A stretch of DNA of 17,308 nucleotides from NCBI GenBank assembly GCA_030826005.1, contig JAPJOW010000079.1, positions 1 to 17,308 of the forward strand. The letters run 5' to 3'. Both the position numbers and the translations under genes were made by a program. This DNA comes from Aliterella sp. RAGGC_92. Its GTDB lineage: Bacteria > Cyanobacteriota > Cyanobacteriia > Cyanobacteriales > Chroococcidiopsidaceae. Below the pieces are notes generated by a model. The model had not been told where the DNA came from, did no database searches, and saw only the letters and a list, made by a program, of their open reading frames with translations. Shown here piece by piece: positions 6,977-14,452 of the stretch (within the stretch, counting starts at the first letter, position 1; each line of letters begins with the position of its first letter).

Positions 6977-7957
6977 ATGGCAACTACTGAGCGCAAACCC
7001 CTGCTGTTGGACTTTGAAAAGCCGTTAATGGATCTAGAACTGCGAATTAACCAAATCCGCGAACTAGCAACAGAAAACGGCGTTGATGTGTCCGAGGAAA
7101 TTCGGCGGCTAGAAACGCGGGCAAAAGCCCTGCGCCAAGAAATTTTTAGCAGCCTTTCTCCCGCCCAAAGGTTGCAACTAGCCCGCCATCCCCGCCGCCC
7201 TAGTACGTTTGATTACATTCAAGCAATTAGCGATGAGTGGATAGAACTGCATGGCGATCGCCGGGGCGTTGACGATCCGGCGTTAGTTGGCGGCGTAGGG
7301 CGGTTAGCGGGGCGACCGGTCGTCATGTTAGGGCAGCAAAAAGGACGGGATACTAAAGATAATATTGCCCGTAATTTTGGCATGGCATCCCCTGGCGGCT
7401 ATCGCAAAGCCATGCGGTTGATGGATCACGCCAACCGCTTTGGGATGCCGATTATTACCTTTATTGATACTCCGGGAGCGTGGTCTGGGATAGAGGCGGA
7501 ACATCAAGGACAAGGAGAAGCGATCGCTTACAACTTGCGCGAAATGTTCAGCTTAGATGTGCCAATTATTTGTACGGTAATTGGCGAAGGTGGTTCTGGT
7601 GGCGCTTTGGGTATTGGCGTGGGCGATCGCTTGTTAATGTTTGAACACTCCGTTTATACCGTCGCTACTCCCGAAGCTTGCGCGGCAATTCTCTGGAAAG
7701 ATGCCAGCAAAGCCCCTCAAGCGGCGGTGGCTTTAAAAATTACTTCTTGGGATTTAAAAAATCTCGGTATTATCGATTTCATCATCCCCGAACCCGTCGG
7801 CGGCGCTCACTCTGACCCGATTCTGGCGGCTACAACCCTCAAGCAAGCTTTGGTAGATAACTTAGATGAATTAACTAAATTATCGAGTTTTGAGCTTAAA
7901 CAATTGCGTTACCAAAAGTTTCGTCAGTTAGGAATGTTTTTAGAATTGCATAATTGA
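6977..7957 (+). CDS. accA: Acetyl-CoA carboxylase carboxyltransferase subunit alpha
   Basis: With AccD, AccA moves the carboxyl group from carboxybiotin to acetyl-CoA, giving malonyl-CoA, the committed step of fatty acid synthesis. The protein has 326 residues, normal for bacterial AccA. It begins with the helical N-terminus (LDFEKPLMDLELRINQIREL) and has the family stretches HPRRPSTFDYI (71-81), ELHGDRRGVDDPALVGG (90-106), QQKGRDTKDN (120-129), the TPGA turn at 165-168 and the oxyanion loop GEGGSGGALG (203-212). It starts 43 bases after aar with a HIP1 site (6964-6971) just before the ATG, so cotranscription with aar is likely. Placing malonyl-CoA supply beside acyl-ACP reduction links chain synthesis with alkane output. 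Confidence 0.97.
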   Translation: MATTERKPLLLDFEKPLMDLELRINQIRELATENGVDVSEEIRRLETRAKALRQEIFSSLSPAQRLQLARHPRRPSTFDYIQAISDEWIELHGDRRGVDDPALVGGVGRLAGRPVVMLGQQKGRDTKDNIARNFGMASPGGYRKAMRLMDHANRFGMPIITFIDTPGAWSGIEAEHQGQGEAIAYNLREMFSLDVPIICTVIGEGGSGGALGIGVGDRLLMFEHSVYTVATPEACAAILWKDASKAPQAAVALKITSWDLKNLGIIDFIIPEPVGGAHSDPILAATTLKQALVDNLDELTKLSSFELKQLRYQKFRQLGMFLELHN

Positions 7958-7967
7958 TTGCATTTTT

Positions 7968-7995
7968 TTGTTAAATCCTCCTTAAGTGGTATAAT
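7968..7995 (+). promoter_or_regulatory. Possible sigma-70-type promoter for SDR-folE
   Basis: TTGTTA (7968-7973) and a perfect TATAAT (7990-7995) are 16 bases apart, soon after the accA stop and about 120 bases before the SDR start. The -35 matches consensus at four of six positions. It would give the SDR and folE genes their own transcript in addition to any readthrough. Confidence 0.5.
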
Positions 7996-8069
7996 CCTTA
8001 AAAGTATGTAAAGTTTTATTGCTTTAGCTCGTTATTAGGTAATTGAATTTATCTTAGCGATCGCAACTT

Positions 8070-8108
8070 ATGCCAAAAATAGCAGTAATTGGCGAGAGGA
8101 AAGTATAA
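8070..8108 (+). other. Short reading frame just before the SDR gene
   Basis: ATG at 8070 opens a 12-codon frame, MPKIAVIGERKV, that stops at 8108, seven bases before the SDR start. The peptide looks like the first strand of a nucleotide-binding fold (PKIAVIG), which may be chance or a remnant. It could be a translated leader, but no ribosome binding site is evident. Confidence 0.2.
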
Positions 8109-8115
8109 GGGTTTA

Positions 8116-8835
8116 ATGACTAATCTGAGCAAGCCTAAAGCCTTGATTACCGGGGCAAGTAGCGGAATTGGCAAGGCAACAGCTTTAGAATTTGCTAAAG
8201 CCGGAATAGATGTTGCTTTAGTCAGCCGCTCTTACGATAAATTAATGGCTGTTGCCAGCGCCGCCGCCGCAACAGGAGTAGAAGCCAAAGCTTACGAGGT
8301 AGACTTAGCTGAAGTTGGACAAGTGCGCGAGCAAATCCAATCAATTGCGGCGGATTTTGGCGGCATTGATATTTTAGTTAATAACGCGGGAATTGGTTAT
8401 ATTGGCACGTTGAGCGAAACACCCTTAGCAGACTGGCTAGAAGTGATTAATCTAAATCTTACTAGCGTATTTCAGTGCATTGTGGGGATATTACCAACTA
8501 TGCAAAGTCGCGCATCGGGGACAATTATTAATGTCGCATCGATTGCTGGCAAACAACCATTTCCTGGTTGGGGAGCTTATAGCGTTAGTAAAGCTGGCTT
8601 AATTGCGCTATCTAAAACCGTAGCCGCCGAAGAACGCGATCGCGGCATCCGGGTAACAGCAATATGTCCTGGAGCGGTGGCTACCGAGCTATGGGACGCG
8701 CTGGATTCGGATTTTGACCGCAAAGCCATGTTAACGCCCCAAATTGTCGCTCAATCGATATTACATACCGCCCTATTGCCCAAACAAGCCGTAATTGACG
8801 AACTAACATTAATGCCCAGCGCTGGAACTTTATAA
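8116..8835 (+). CDS. Short-chain dehydrogenase/reductase (classical SDR)
   Basis: This 239-residue classical SDR is an NAD(P)-dependent oxidoreductase of the Rossmann fold. It has the cofactor loop TGASSGIGKA (12-21), the NNAG motif (89-92), the catalytic serine S142 (NVASIAG) and the YxxxK pair Y155 and K159 (AYSVSKAG), followed by CPGAVATE (184-191). ATG 8116 is chosen over an in-frame TTG at 8089 because AAGGG sits five bases upstream and SDRs start only a few residues before the first strand (KALITG). The SDR family covers ketoacyl reductases, alcohol dehydrogenases and others, so substrate is not readable. Its place after ado-aar-accA in many cyanobacteria suggests a lipid or aldehyde substrate, but that is inference. 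folE follows 61 bases on. Confidence 0.9.
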   Translation: MTNLSKPKALITGASSGIGKATALEFAKAGIDVALVSRSYDKLMAVASAAAATGVEAKAYEVDLAEVGQVREQIQSIAADFGGIDILVNNAGIGYIGTLSETPLADWLEVINLNLTSVFQCIVGILPTMQSRASGTIINVASIAGKQPFPGWGAYSVSKAGLIALSKTVAAEERDRGIRVTAICPGAVATELWDALDSDFDRKAMLTPQIVAQSILHTALLPKQAVIDELTLMPSAGTL

Positions 8836-8896
8836 AATGCGATCGCCTTAACTGATAACTTCTGACAATCGCGCCAAATCTTCTTTAATTTTTGAC

Positions 8897-9577
8897 ATGA
8901 GAGAATCTATGGACGGACAAAATTCAACAAATCTTGGCGTTTCGACTAGACCCGATCGCAATACTCAAAACGGCAAACAACCAAACTTACAGCCACCGTC
9001 GGAAGACCTCAACGAGCCAATGATGGAAGCGGTAAGAACGTTGTTATTAGGAGTAGGAGAAGATCCAGAGCGCGAGGGATTGTTGAAGACTCCTAAGCGC
9101 GTTGCGGAAGCTATGCGATTTTTGACTAGCGGCTACAACCAATCTTTAGAAGAATTGGTCAATGGAGCTATTTTTGATGAAGGGCATAACGAGATGGTAT
9201 TGGTTAGAGATATCAGTACTTTTAGCCTTTGCGAACATCATATGTTGCCCTTTATGGGCAAAGCTCACGTTGCTTACATCCCCAATCAAAAAGTGGTAGG
9301 TTTAAGTAAGTTGGCGCGAATAGTAGAGATGTATTCCCGACGCTTGCAGGTACAAGAGCGCTTAACCCGGCAAATTGCTGAAGCTGTCCAGACAATATTA
9401 GAGCCAAAAGGAGTAGCCGTTGTCATAGAAGCAAGCCATATGTGTATGGTCATGCGCGGCGTACAAAAGCCCGGTTCTTGGACGGTAACGAGTGCGATGA
9501 TCGGTGTATTCCAAGACGAGCAAAAAACTCGCGAAGAATTTTTTAATTTGATTCGCCACCAACCAGCATTCTTTTAG
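8897..9577 (+). CDS. folE: GTP cyclohydrolase I
   Basis: FolE opens GTP to 7,8-dihydroneopterin triphosphate and formate, the first step of folate and other pterin synthesis; in cyanobacteria pterin glucosides are also made from it. The protein is 226 residues. A variable polar N-terminus (1-38) precedes the catalytic domain, which has GEDPEREGLLKTPKRVAEAM (54-73), the zinc-binding CEHH (C112, H114, H115) and HMCMVMRG (H181, C183), plus KPGSWTVTSA. All zinc and catalytic residues equivalent to E. coli C110, H112, H113, H179 and C181 are present, so it is the zinc-dependent type I enzyme. A second ATG at 8909 would remove four residues and cannot be ruled out. It shares direction with the SDR gene. 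Confidence 0.96.
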   Translation: MRESMDGQNSTNLGVSTRPDRNTQNGKQPNLQPPSEDLNEPMMEAVRTLLLGVGEDPEREGLLKTPKRVAEAMRFLTSGYNQSLEELVNGAIFDEGHNEMVLVRDISTFSLCEHHMLPFMGKAHVAYIPNQKVVGLSKLARIVEMYSRRLQVQERLTRQIAEAVQTILEPKGVAVVIEASHMCMVMRGVQKPGSWTVTSAMIGVFQDEQKTREEFFNLIRHQPAFF

Positions 9578-9589
9578 AAACAATTTTAG

Positions 9590-9609
9590 GGGCGCAAAGC
9601 GTTGCGCCC
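9590..9609 (+). terminator. Hairpin after folE
   Basis: GGGCGCAA (9590-9597) and TTGCGCCC (9602-9609) form a perfect 8-base stem with a 4-base loop, 12 bases after the folE stop. There is no T-run after it, but cyanobacterial terminators often lack one. It is the best candidate end for the plus-strand block. Confidence 0.6.
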
Positions 9610-9618
9610 GATAATATT

Positions 9619-9768
9619 TGCAATTAATTGCGTTGTTAAAATTAGACCTCTTGCACAAATCCAAGAAAGCCCCCTAAATCCCCCAATTCTGGGGGACTTT
9701 AAATGCAATTAATTGCGTTGTTAAAATTATTCCTCTTGCACAAATCCAAAAAAGCTCCTTAAATCCAC
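9619..9768. repeat. Imperfect direct repeat, two copies of about 65 bases
   Basis: The copies begin TGCAATTAATTGCG at 9619 and at 9704, 85 bases apart, and stay alike for about 65 bases through CCTCTTGCACAAATCCAA and a (C/T)CCTAAATCC(C/A) block, with a handful of mismatches. This looks like a tandem duplication or two insertions of one small element. Confidence 0.85.
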
Positions 9769-9870
9769 GCCAGGTGCTTCAACGGAGGAAACCTCACGGG
9801 CGCACTAGCTCCCCAAGTCTGAGACTTTAAATCCGATTTCCCCCAAAATTGGGGGCTAGGGGGGCGAAAA
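9661..9870. mobile_element. Possible degenerate non-autonomous (MITE-like) repeat element
   Basis: The segment starts with AAGCCCCCTAAATCCCCC plus the palindrome CCCCCAATTCTGGGGG (9680-9695) and ends with CCCCCAAAATTGGGGG (9840-9855) plus CTAGGGGGG. The two ends are loosely inverted copies of each other, and no reading frame lies between. Terminal duplications are not clear, so this is tentative. Confidence 0.35.
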
Positions 9871-9901
9871 ATTATTTACGCAGGAAGTCTATTACAGCTT
9901 T

Positions 9902-11080
9902 TTAAGACAATTGCTCGAACAAAGCCGCCAACACAACGTTAGAAAATAAAAATCCTTCTGGATCGGTAAGCTGAACATATTTTGAGCTTTCTTTATCTAC
10001 AAATTCTAGCCAACGATGCTTTTGGTAAGGCTGCAAACACCGCTCGATTTTTTCTTTTGGCTCTGCACCAAATAACTGACTTAGACTCGATAAATTTATC
10101 CCTTCTTTGAGCCGTAACCCCAACATCAGCGTTTCTAACAACTGCTCGTCTAAAGGCGTTGGCGGGCAATCTATAACCCCACGAGCCGCCACGTATTCCT
10201 CAACCCATTTATAGTATTCAGTAGTCTTGCGGGGTCTTGTATAGCGCTGTCCTTGCACGTAGCTAGTTGCCCCCATGCCAAAACCATAATACGGGCGATT
10301 TTGCCAATAAACTCGATTGTGGCGGCACTGATGACCTGGGCGGGCATAATTAGATATTTCGTAATGTTCGTAACCTGCGTTAGTCAGAGTTTCTTTACTT
10401 TGACGGTACATTTGCGCTGTAAGTTCATCCGTTGGTAGCGGCGCAACTCCGGGTTGATAATACTTTCCAAAAGCTGTAACTGGTTCAATAGTTAGATCGT
10501 AGATAGAAATATGATTGGGTGCAATTTCTAGGGCTGTTGTTAGAGATTCTTGCCATTGAGCTAAAGTTTGATGGGGTAAGCCAGAAATTAAATCTAAGCT
10601 AAAACTCGGTACATTTGTAGAGCGAATTATTTCTATCGAGTTCCAAATATCATCAACTGAATGCGATCGCCCGCATACTTGTAGTAGTTCTTGTTGAAAT
10701 GCTTGCACTCCTATACTTACCCGATTTATTCCCGCTTCTAGATAACCTTGCAACTGGTTTAAATCGAAGGTGCTAGGATCTATTTCCATCGAGATTTCTA
10801 CGGGAGACGATAGCCCAAATTGGCGTTCGAGACTGACTAAAATTTGCGTCAGTTGATTTGCGGATAGCAATGAAGGCGTACCGCCGCCAAAAAATACAGT
10901 TTGCAACGGTTTTCCTAGCTTTGGGGTTGCCGCAATTTCTCGCTTTATTGCCTCAACATAGTAAGAGATGCTACGAGAATTTTCGCCTCTAGCGCGATCG
11001 CCTACAATACTGACAGGAAAATCGCAGTAAAAACAGCGTCTTCTGCAAAAGGGAATATGCACGTAGGCAGAACTTGGCAT
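9902..11080 (-). CDS. hemW: Radical SAM heme chaperone HemW (former HemN-like)
   Basis: HemW binds heme and a 4Fe-4S cluster and delivers heme to membrane targets; it was long misannotated as oxygen-independent coproporphyrinogen oxidase. The protein begins SAYVHIPFCRRRCFYCDFP, with the radical SAM cluster cysteines in C-x3-C-x2-C spacing, then FFGGGTPSLL, EIDPST, GINRVSIGVQAF and DLISGLPHQT, and ends in the C-terminal winged-helix-like region (ETLMLGLRLKEGINL). ATG 11080 (MPSSAYVHIPF, 392 residues) fits cyanobacterial HemW starts; an in-frame GTG at 11125 would add 15 residues and is possible. Neither has a clear Shine-Dalgarno sequence. True HemN has a longer N-terminus and different spacing, which argues against coproporphyrinogen oxidase. 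The gene is convergent with folE and divergent from the PIN/TRAM gene. Confidence 0.93.
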   Translation of the reverse strand: MPSSAYVHIPFCRRRCFYCDFPVSIVGDRARGENSRSISYYVEAIKREIAATPKLGKPLQTVFFGGGTPSLLSANQLTQILVSLERQFGLSSPVEISMEIDPSTFDLNQLQGYLEAGINRVSIGVQAFQQELLQVCGRSHSVDDIWNSIEIIRSTNVPSFSLDLISGLPHQTLAQWQESLTTALEIAPNHISIYDLTIEPVTAFGKYYQPGVAPLPTDELTAQMYRQSKETLTNAGYEHYEISNYARPGHQCRHNRVYWQNRPYYGFGMGATSYVQGQRYTRPRKTTEYYKWVEEYVAARGVIDCPPTPLDEQLLETLMLGLRLKEGINLSSLSQLFGAEPKEKIERCLQPYQKHRWLEFVDKESSKYVQLTDPEGFLFSNVVLAALFEQLS

Positions 11081-11354
11081 TTCTACAATTACAGAATCGA
11101 GGACTTGCTTTAAATCGCTTAACACCTTAATTTAACCAATTTCTACGTACTTAAAACTTTGATTGAACGTACTGTTATTTTCTCTAAAACCTAGCAGTTT
11201 AAGTATTTTGCTAAAGAACTTCAAACTTATATGTATGCTGGTAATAAATTTAACTAACGCTTAAAAACAGCAGAAATACTATCATAGAACAATATCAAAT
11301 TAGGCGATCTTCTATTTAGAAGTTGCAACCAAATTATTCAAGTGGATAAAACCA

Positions 11355-12434
11355 ATGCTTGATGCAATTATAATCCTTTCATTTATCATAGCAGGGGCTG
11401 GAATCGGCTTTTACAGCCTCGAACTGCTACCTATAGCAGTACAGCAGCAAGTTACAAACGAAGATGCTCTACGCCTGATTGTCGGGGTGTTTGGGGCAAT
11501 TATTGGCGGCGCGGTAGGCTTGAGTTTCCAGATTACTTATCGTCGATTAGAAACCAAAGTTAGAGAAATGCCTGTTGACGTTCTCTTAACTCGCTCTATC
11601 GGCTTAGTGGCGGGCTTATTGGTCGCAAACTTAATGTTAGCACCACTATTTTTACTGCCAATTCCTGAAGATTTTGCGTTTATTAAGCCTTTAGTTGCTA
11701 TTTTGGGCAGTTTCATCTCCGCATTTTCTGGTATTAGTCTAGCGGATACTCACGGACGGAGTTTTTTGCGGATAATTAACCCCAATACCGTTGAATCTAT
11801 GTTAGTAGCGGAAGGTACGCTTAAACCTTCAGCAACAAAAGTTTTAGATACTAGCTGTATTATTGATGGGCGCATAGAAACTCTACTAGAAACTGGCTTT
11901 TTAGAAGGACAAATTTTAGTCCCGCAGTTTGTCTTACAAGAATTGCAGCAACTAGCAGATGGTGCGAAAGATTTAAAAAGAGTCCGAGGGCGGCGCGGGC
12001 TAGAAATTCTCAACCGGATTAAAGAATCTTACCCAGAAAGAATTATGATTAATTCTACAGACTACGAAGATATTGCTACTGTAGACTCTAAGTTAGTAAA
12101 ATTTGCTCAAGAAATCAACGGTACGCTTTTAACTAACGATTACAACTTGTCTAAAGTTGCCAGCGTCCAAAAAGTTCCGGTGTTAAATATCAACGATTTG
12201 GTAAATGCCGTTCGTCCTAGCTATCTTCCAGGCGACAATATAGATATCAAAATCCTTAAAGAAGGCAAAGAACCAAGTCAAGGCATCGGCTACTTAGAAG
12301 ATGGCACTATGGTTGTAGTTGAAGAAGGTAGTCCTTTTGTGGGTGCAGAGGTGCGAGTAATAGTGACTAGCGCTTTGCAAACTTCCGCCGGAAGAATGAT
12401 CTTTGCCAAAACTCAAGCTTCAGCTTTAGCTTAG
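11355..12434 (+). CDS. Membrane-anchored PIN/TRAM-domain protein (putative RNase)
   Basis: This 359-residue protein has an N-terminal membrane part with four likely helices (about 3-25, 40-60, 80-102 and 108-130), then a PIN nuclease-fold domain (about 162-285) and a C-terminal TRAM domain (about 290-352). The acidic PIN residues are present: D165 in KVLDTSCIIDGR, E196 in VLQELQQL, D244 in TVDSKLVK and D262 in LTNDYNLS. TRAM has the usual GIGYLEDGTMVVVEEG. The architecture matches the widespread YacL-type proteins of Gram-positive bacteria and cyanobacteria, thought to be membrane-tethered ribonucleases. RNA substrate is unknown. The zinc-ribbon gene starts one base after its stop, so the two are cotranscribed. 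Confidence 0.93.
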   Translation: MLDAIIILSFIIAGAGIGFYSLELLPIAVQQQVTNEDALRLIVGVFGAIIGGAVGLSFQITYRRLETKVREMPVDVLLTRSIGLVAGLLVANLMLAPLFLLPIPEDFAFIKPLVAILGSFISAFSGISLADTHGRSFLRIINPNTVESMLVAEGTLKPSATKVLDTSCIIDGRIETLLETGFLEGQILVPQFVLQELQQLADGAKDLKRVRGRRGLEILNRIKESYPERIMINSTDYEDIATVDSKLVKFAQEINGTLLTNDYNLSKVASVQKVPVLNINDLVNAVRPSYLPGDNIDIKILKEGKEPSQGIGYLEDGTMVVVEEGSPFVGAEVRVIVTSALQTSAGRMIFAKTQASALA

Positions 12435-12435
12435 T

Positions 12436-12621
12436 ATGGTGCGTCCGATTAGAGTTAAATCGTGCGCTCGGTGCAGTCTAGCTGTACCGATTTTATATAG
12501 GGTTAAAGATAAAGAACAAGGGCAATGGTTTTTTGTTTGCGACTTCTGTTTGCCAGCAATTAAGCACAATAACCCCTTTTATACCTACGGCGGTACTTGG
12601 AAAGCTCAAAAAAAGTCTTAA
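12436..12621 (+). CDS. Small zinc-ribbon-like protein
   Basis: This 61-residue basic protein begins one base after the PIN/TRAM stop. It has two CxxC pairs, C10-ARC13 and C35-DFC38, separated by 21 residues, which is zinc-ribbon spacing, and an aromatic tail (NPFYTYGGTW). The pattern suggests a structural zinc site and perhaps nucleic acid or protein binding. Tight coupling to a PIN/TRAM RNase hints that it works with it, but no function is known to me. Its 3' end is only 9 bases from the convergent VWA gene's end. Confidence 0.85.
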   Translation: MVRPIRVKSCARCSLAVPILYRVKDKEQGQWFFVCDFCLPAIKHNNPFYTYGGTWKAQKKS

Positions 12622-12630
12622 TTGTTAAGG

Positions 12631-13872
12631 TCATTGCAATACAGTTTTAGAAACAATCCGCGTTTTTTTGCGATCGCTCTCTGACAATTCTTCTCCCGCC
12701 TGCAACCTTGTAGCGCTAGTTTGCAATACTGTAGCCGCGTTATTATCTCCCATTTGCAGCGCTGTTTTCGCCGCCGTTTGCAGTAATGTCGCCGCCCCGG
12801 ATCTATCGCCTTGTTGCAATTTGGCCTCTGCCATCTGGGTTTGGCGATACTTTGCCAAAGCTAAAATATTTGTCTGTACTTGGGGGTTAATTTGCGGTTG
12901 GTAATTGCTGACAATATTTGCTTCTACAGAGACAATTTCCGATAGCAGCCCCGATCTATTTTGAGATGGATCGTCATAGCGCACTTGCAATTGAGCAATC
13001 TCTTGCTTACCTTGGGGAAGTTTTCCTACATACATATTTGCCAATACTACGCGGCTAACATCTTTTGACAAGTCACCTAGCCTTACCGCCAATCGTCCGT
13101 CGGTTTCTTGAATACCAGTTAATTCAACCGTATCGGGCGCAACTTGAGCAATGGGTTTTAATTCCGCGAGGCGCACGTTTGCAGCTAGGGAAAATAATAA
13201 ATAAGCATTAGTTAAGCCAATTGACTGAATGCTATTAAATAACTGACCAAATTCAGCTTCTATGCGATTGGCTTCTTGGATATAAGAAAGCTTACCACCA
13301 GCTACATCTGCAATTTTCTCTAAAATATCTTGATTCCAGCGATCGCCGAAACCTAAAGTATTTAAAGTTAAGTTGTACTCGGCGGCTAGTTGAGCAAAGT
13401 TTAGACAGCGCCTATCGTCTCCATGTTCGTTCTCGCCATCAGTTAGCAAAAATGCTTGAGAAATTGCTTCTTTTTTACCTTTTCCTAATTCCTCAATTCC
13501 TAGCTTCATCCCCTCATCAATTGCCGTACCGCCATCTGCCTTAAGCTTGTTAATCTGTGCCTTGATTGCTTCTGGATCTTCAACTACTTGATTTGGTACT
13601 AATACTTTGGCGCGGTGATCGAATACGACTACCGACAAGCGATCGCCATAAGTTAATCTATCTACTAAACGATTTGCCGCTTGTTTAACTGTTTCCATCG
13701 GTCGCCCTTTCATAGAACCGCTATGATCGAGAATTAGGCATAAGTTTAGGGGTACAGTGCGATTGATGCTAGGAGAAACTGCACTGATAGAGATAGCTAA
13801 TTGACGCTGGCTATTTAGTTGATTTGCATCTAAGTTGACATCATTTAACGCTGGCTGTAACAAAACCTTCAT
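12631..13872 (-). CDS. von Willebrand factor A domain protein
   Basis: This 413-residue protein has no signal peptide or membrane helix and is probably cytosolic. The VWA domain (about 42-235) has an intact metal-ion adhesion site: DHSGSM with D49, S51 and S53, T116 in GGTAIDEG and D145 in LLTDGENEHGDD. After it come a beta-rich region (about 235-330) and a C-terminal helical repeat-like part rich in Ala, Gln and Thr (LLQTAAKTALQMGDNNAATVLQ, about 360-390), which may act as a spacer or interaction surface. Such VWA proteins bind partners through Mg2+ and often pair with MoxR AAA+ ATPases; none is in the window. The ATG at 13872 opens the frame with a clean family-like start. Transcription converges with the zinc-ribbon gene. 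Confidence 0.9.
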   Translation of the reverse strand: MKVLLQPALNDVNLDANQLNSQRQLAISISAVSPSINRTVPLNLCLILDHSGSMKGRPMETVKQAANRLVDRLTYGDRLSVVVFDHRAKVLVPNQVVEDPEAIKAQINKLKADGGTAIDEGMKLGIEELGKGKKEAISQAFLLTDGENEHGDDRRCLNFAQLAAEYNLTLNTLGFGDRWNQDILEKIADVAGGKLSYIQEANRIEAEFGQLFNSIQSIGLTNAYLLFSLAANVRLAELKPIAQVAPDTVELTGIQETDGRLAVRLGDLSKDVSRVVLANMYVGKLPQGKQEIAQLQVRYDDPSQNRSGLLSEIVSVEANIVSNYQPQINPQVQTNILALAKYRQTQMAEAKLQQGDRSGAATLLQTAAKTALQMGDNNAATVLQTSATRLQAGEELSESDRKKTRIVSKTVLQ

Positions 13873-14452
13873 AACGATTCCTGACTATAACAATCTAACG
13901 ATACAAGCAACCGACAGTTAAGATTTTTTTTAGTTTAGACAAAATCGAGTTATTAATAACTTGGTTTCGTTTTTATATTTTGCCTTTTATTGTGTTATTT
14001 TTTTTCTTAACATCCCAACTTTTTGATATCTTTATCTAGTTTAATTCAATTCTTTATCAATCTGAGGTAATTGCCACTTTACACTTAAGATCGGGTATAA
14101 AAATTATTTTCCTGTATTTAGCTGTTAATTTTTAGATTAATGTTGTCCGAGCTAACTTTTTGAGCGATCGCGGTTAACCACCTATAGACCTTACCTATAC
14201 CTACTTTTATCAATATTTTTTTTCTTAAGCTTCTCGAACTACTTACCTTTATTTAACAAGTATTACTTAAAAAAATATCTATAGCAGTTTAAACCTAACT
14301 AAGTAATCCAGCCAAACAATGTTTTTATTTATACCAAAATTGGCTAATTAAATAATTTGTCCTTCTCAAAAAAAATATTTCAAGTATCAGACAAATTTTT
14401 AAAAAGGCAAAGTAAGATAATTAGAAAATCTTATTAGCTAGGAGCAGAAAGT
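13873..14452. other. Long AT-rich gap upstream of the acyltransferase gene
   Basis: These 580 bases hold no plausible gene and no tRNA or obvious sRNA. The stretch is markedly AT-rich, with several T-runs, and has a single HIP1 site (14164-14171). The promoters of the VWA gene (minus) and the acyltransferase gene (plus) must lie here. A weak hairpin (TAAGAT 14413-14418, ATCTTA 14428-14433) sits just before the acyltransferase ribosome binding site AGGAG (14440-14444). Confidence 0.6.

Larger units (their letters stand above)
9578..9901. other. Repeat-rich gap between convergent folE and hemW
   Basis: These 324 bases have no plausible gene. They contain the folE hairpin, an 85-base-period direct repeat (copies starting at 9619 and 9704), two C5-N6-G5 palindromes (9680-9695 and 9840-9855) and a nested inverted repeat at 9774-9805. 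The mix of short C- and G-tracts with CCCTAAAT blocks is the look of the small dispersed repeats common in cyanobacterial intergenic DNA. Confidence 0.7.

Noticed and set aside
9578..9901. CRISPR array
   Set aside because: There are only two repeat copies of about 65 bases with mismatches and no regular spacers or cas genes.
9902..11080. Oxygen-independent coproporphyrinogen III oxidase (HemN)
   Set aside because: Length, N-terminus and cysteine context fit HemW; HemN has a longer N-terminal part.
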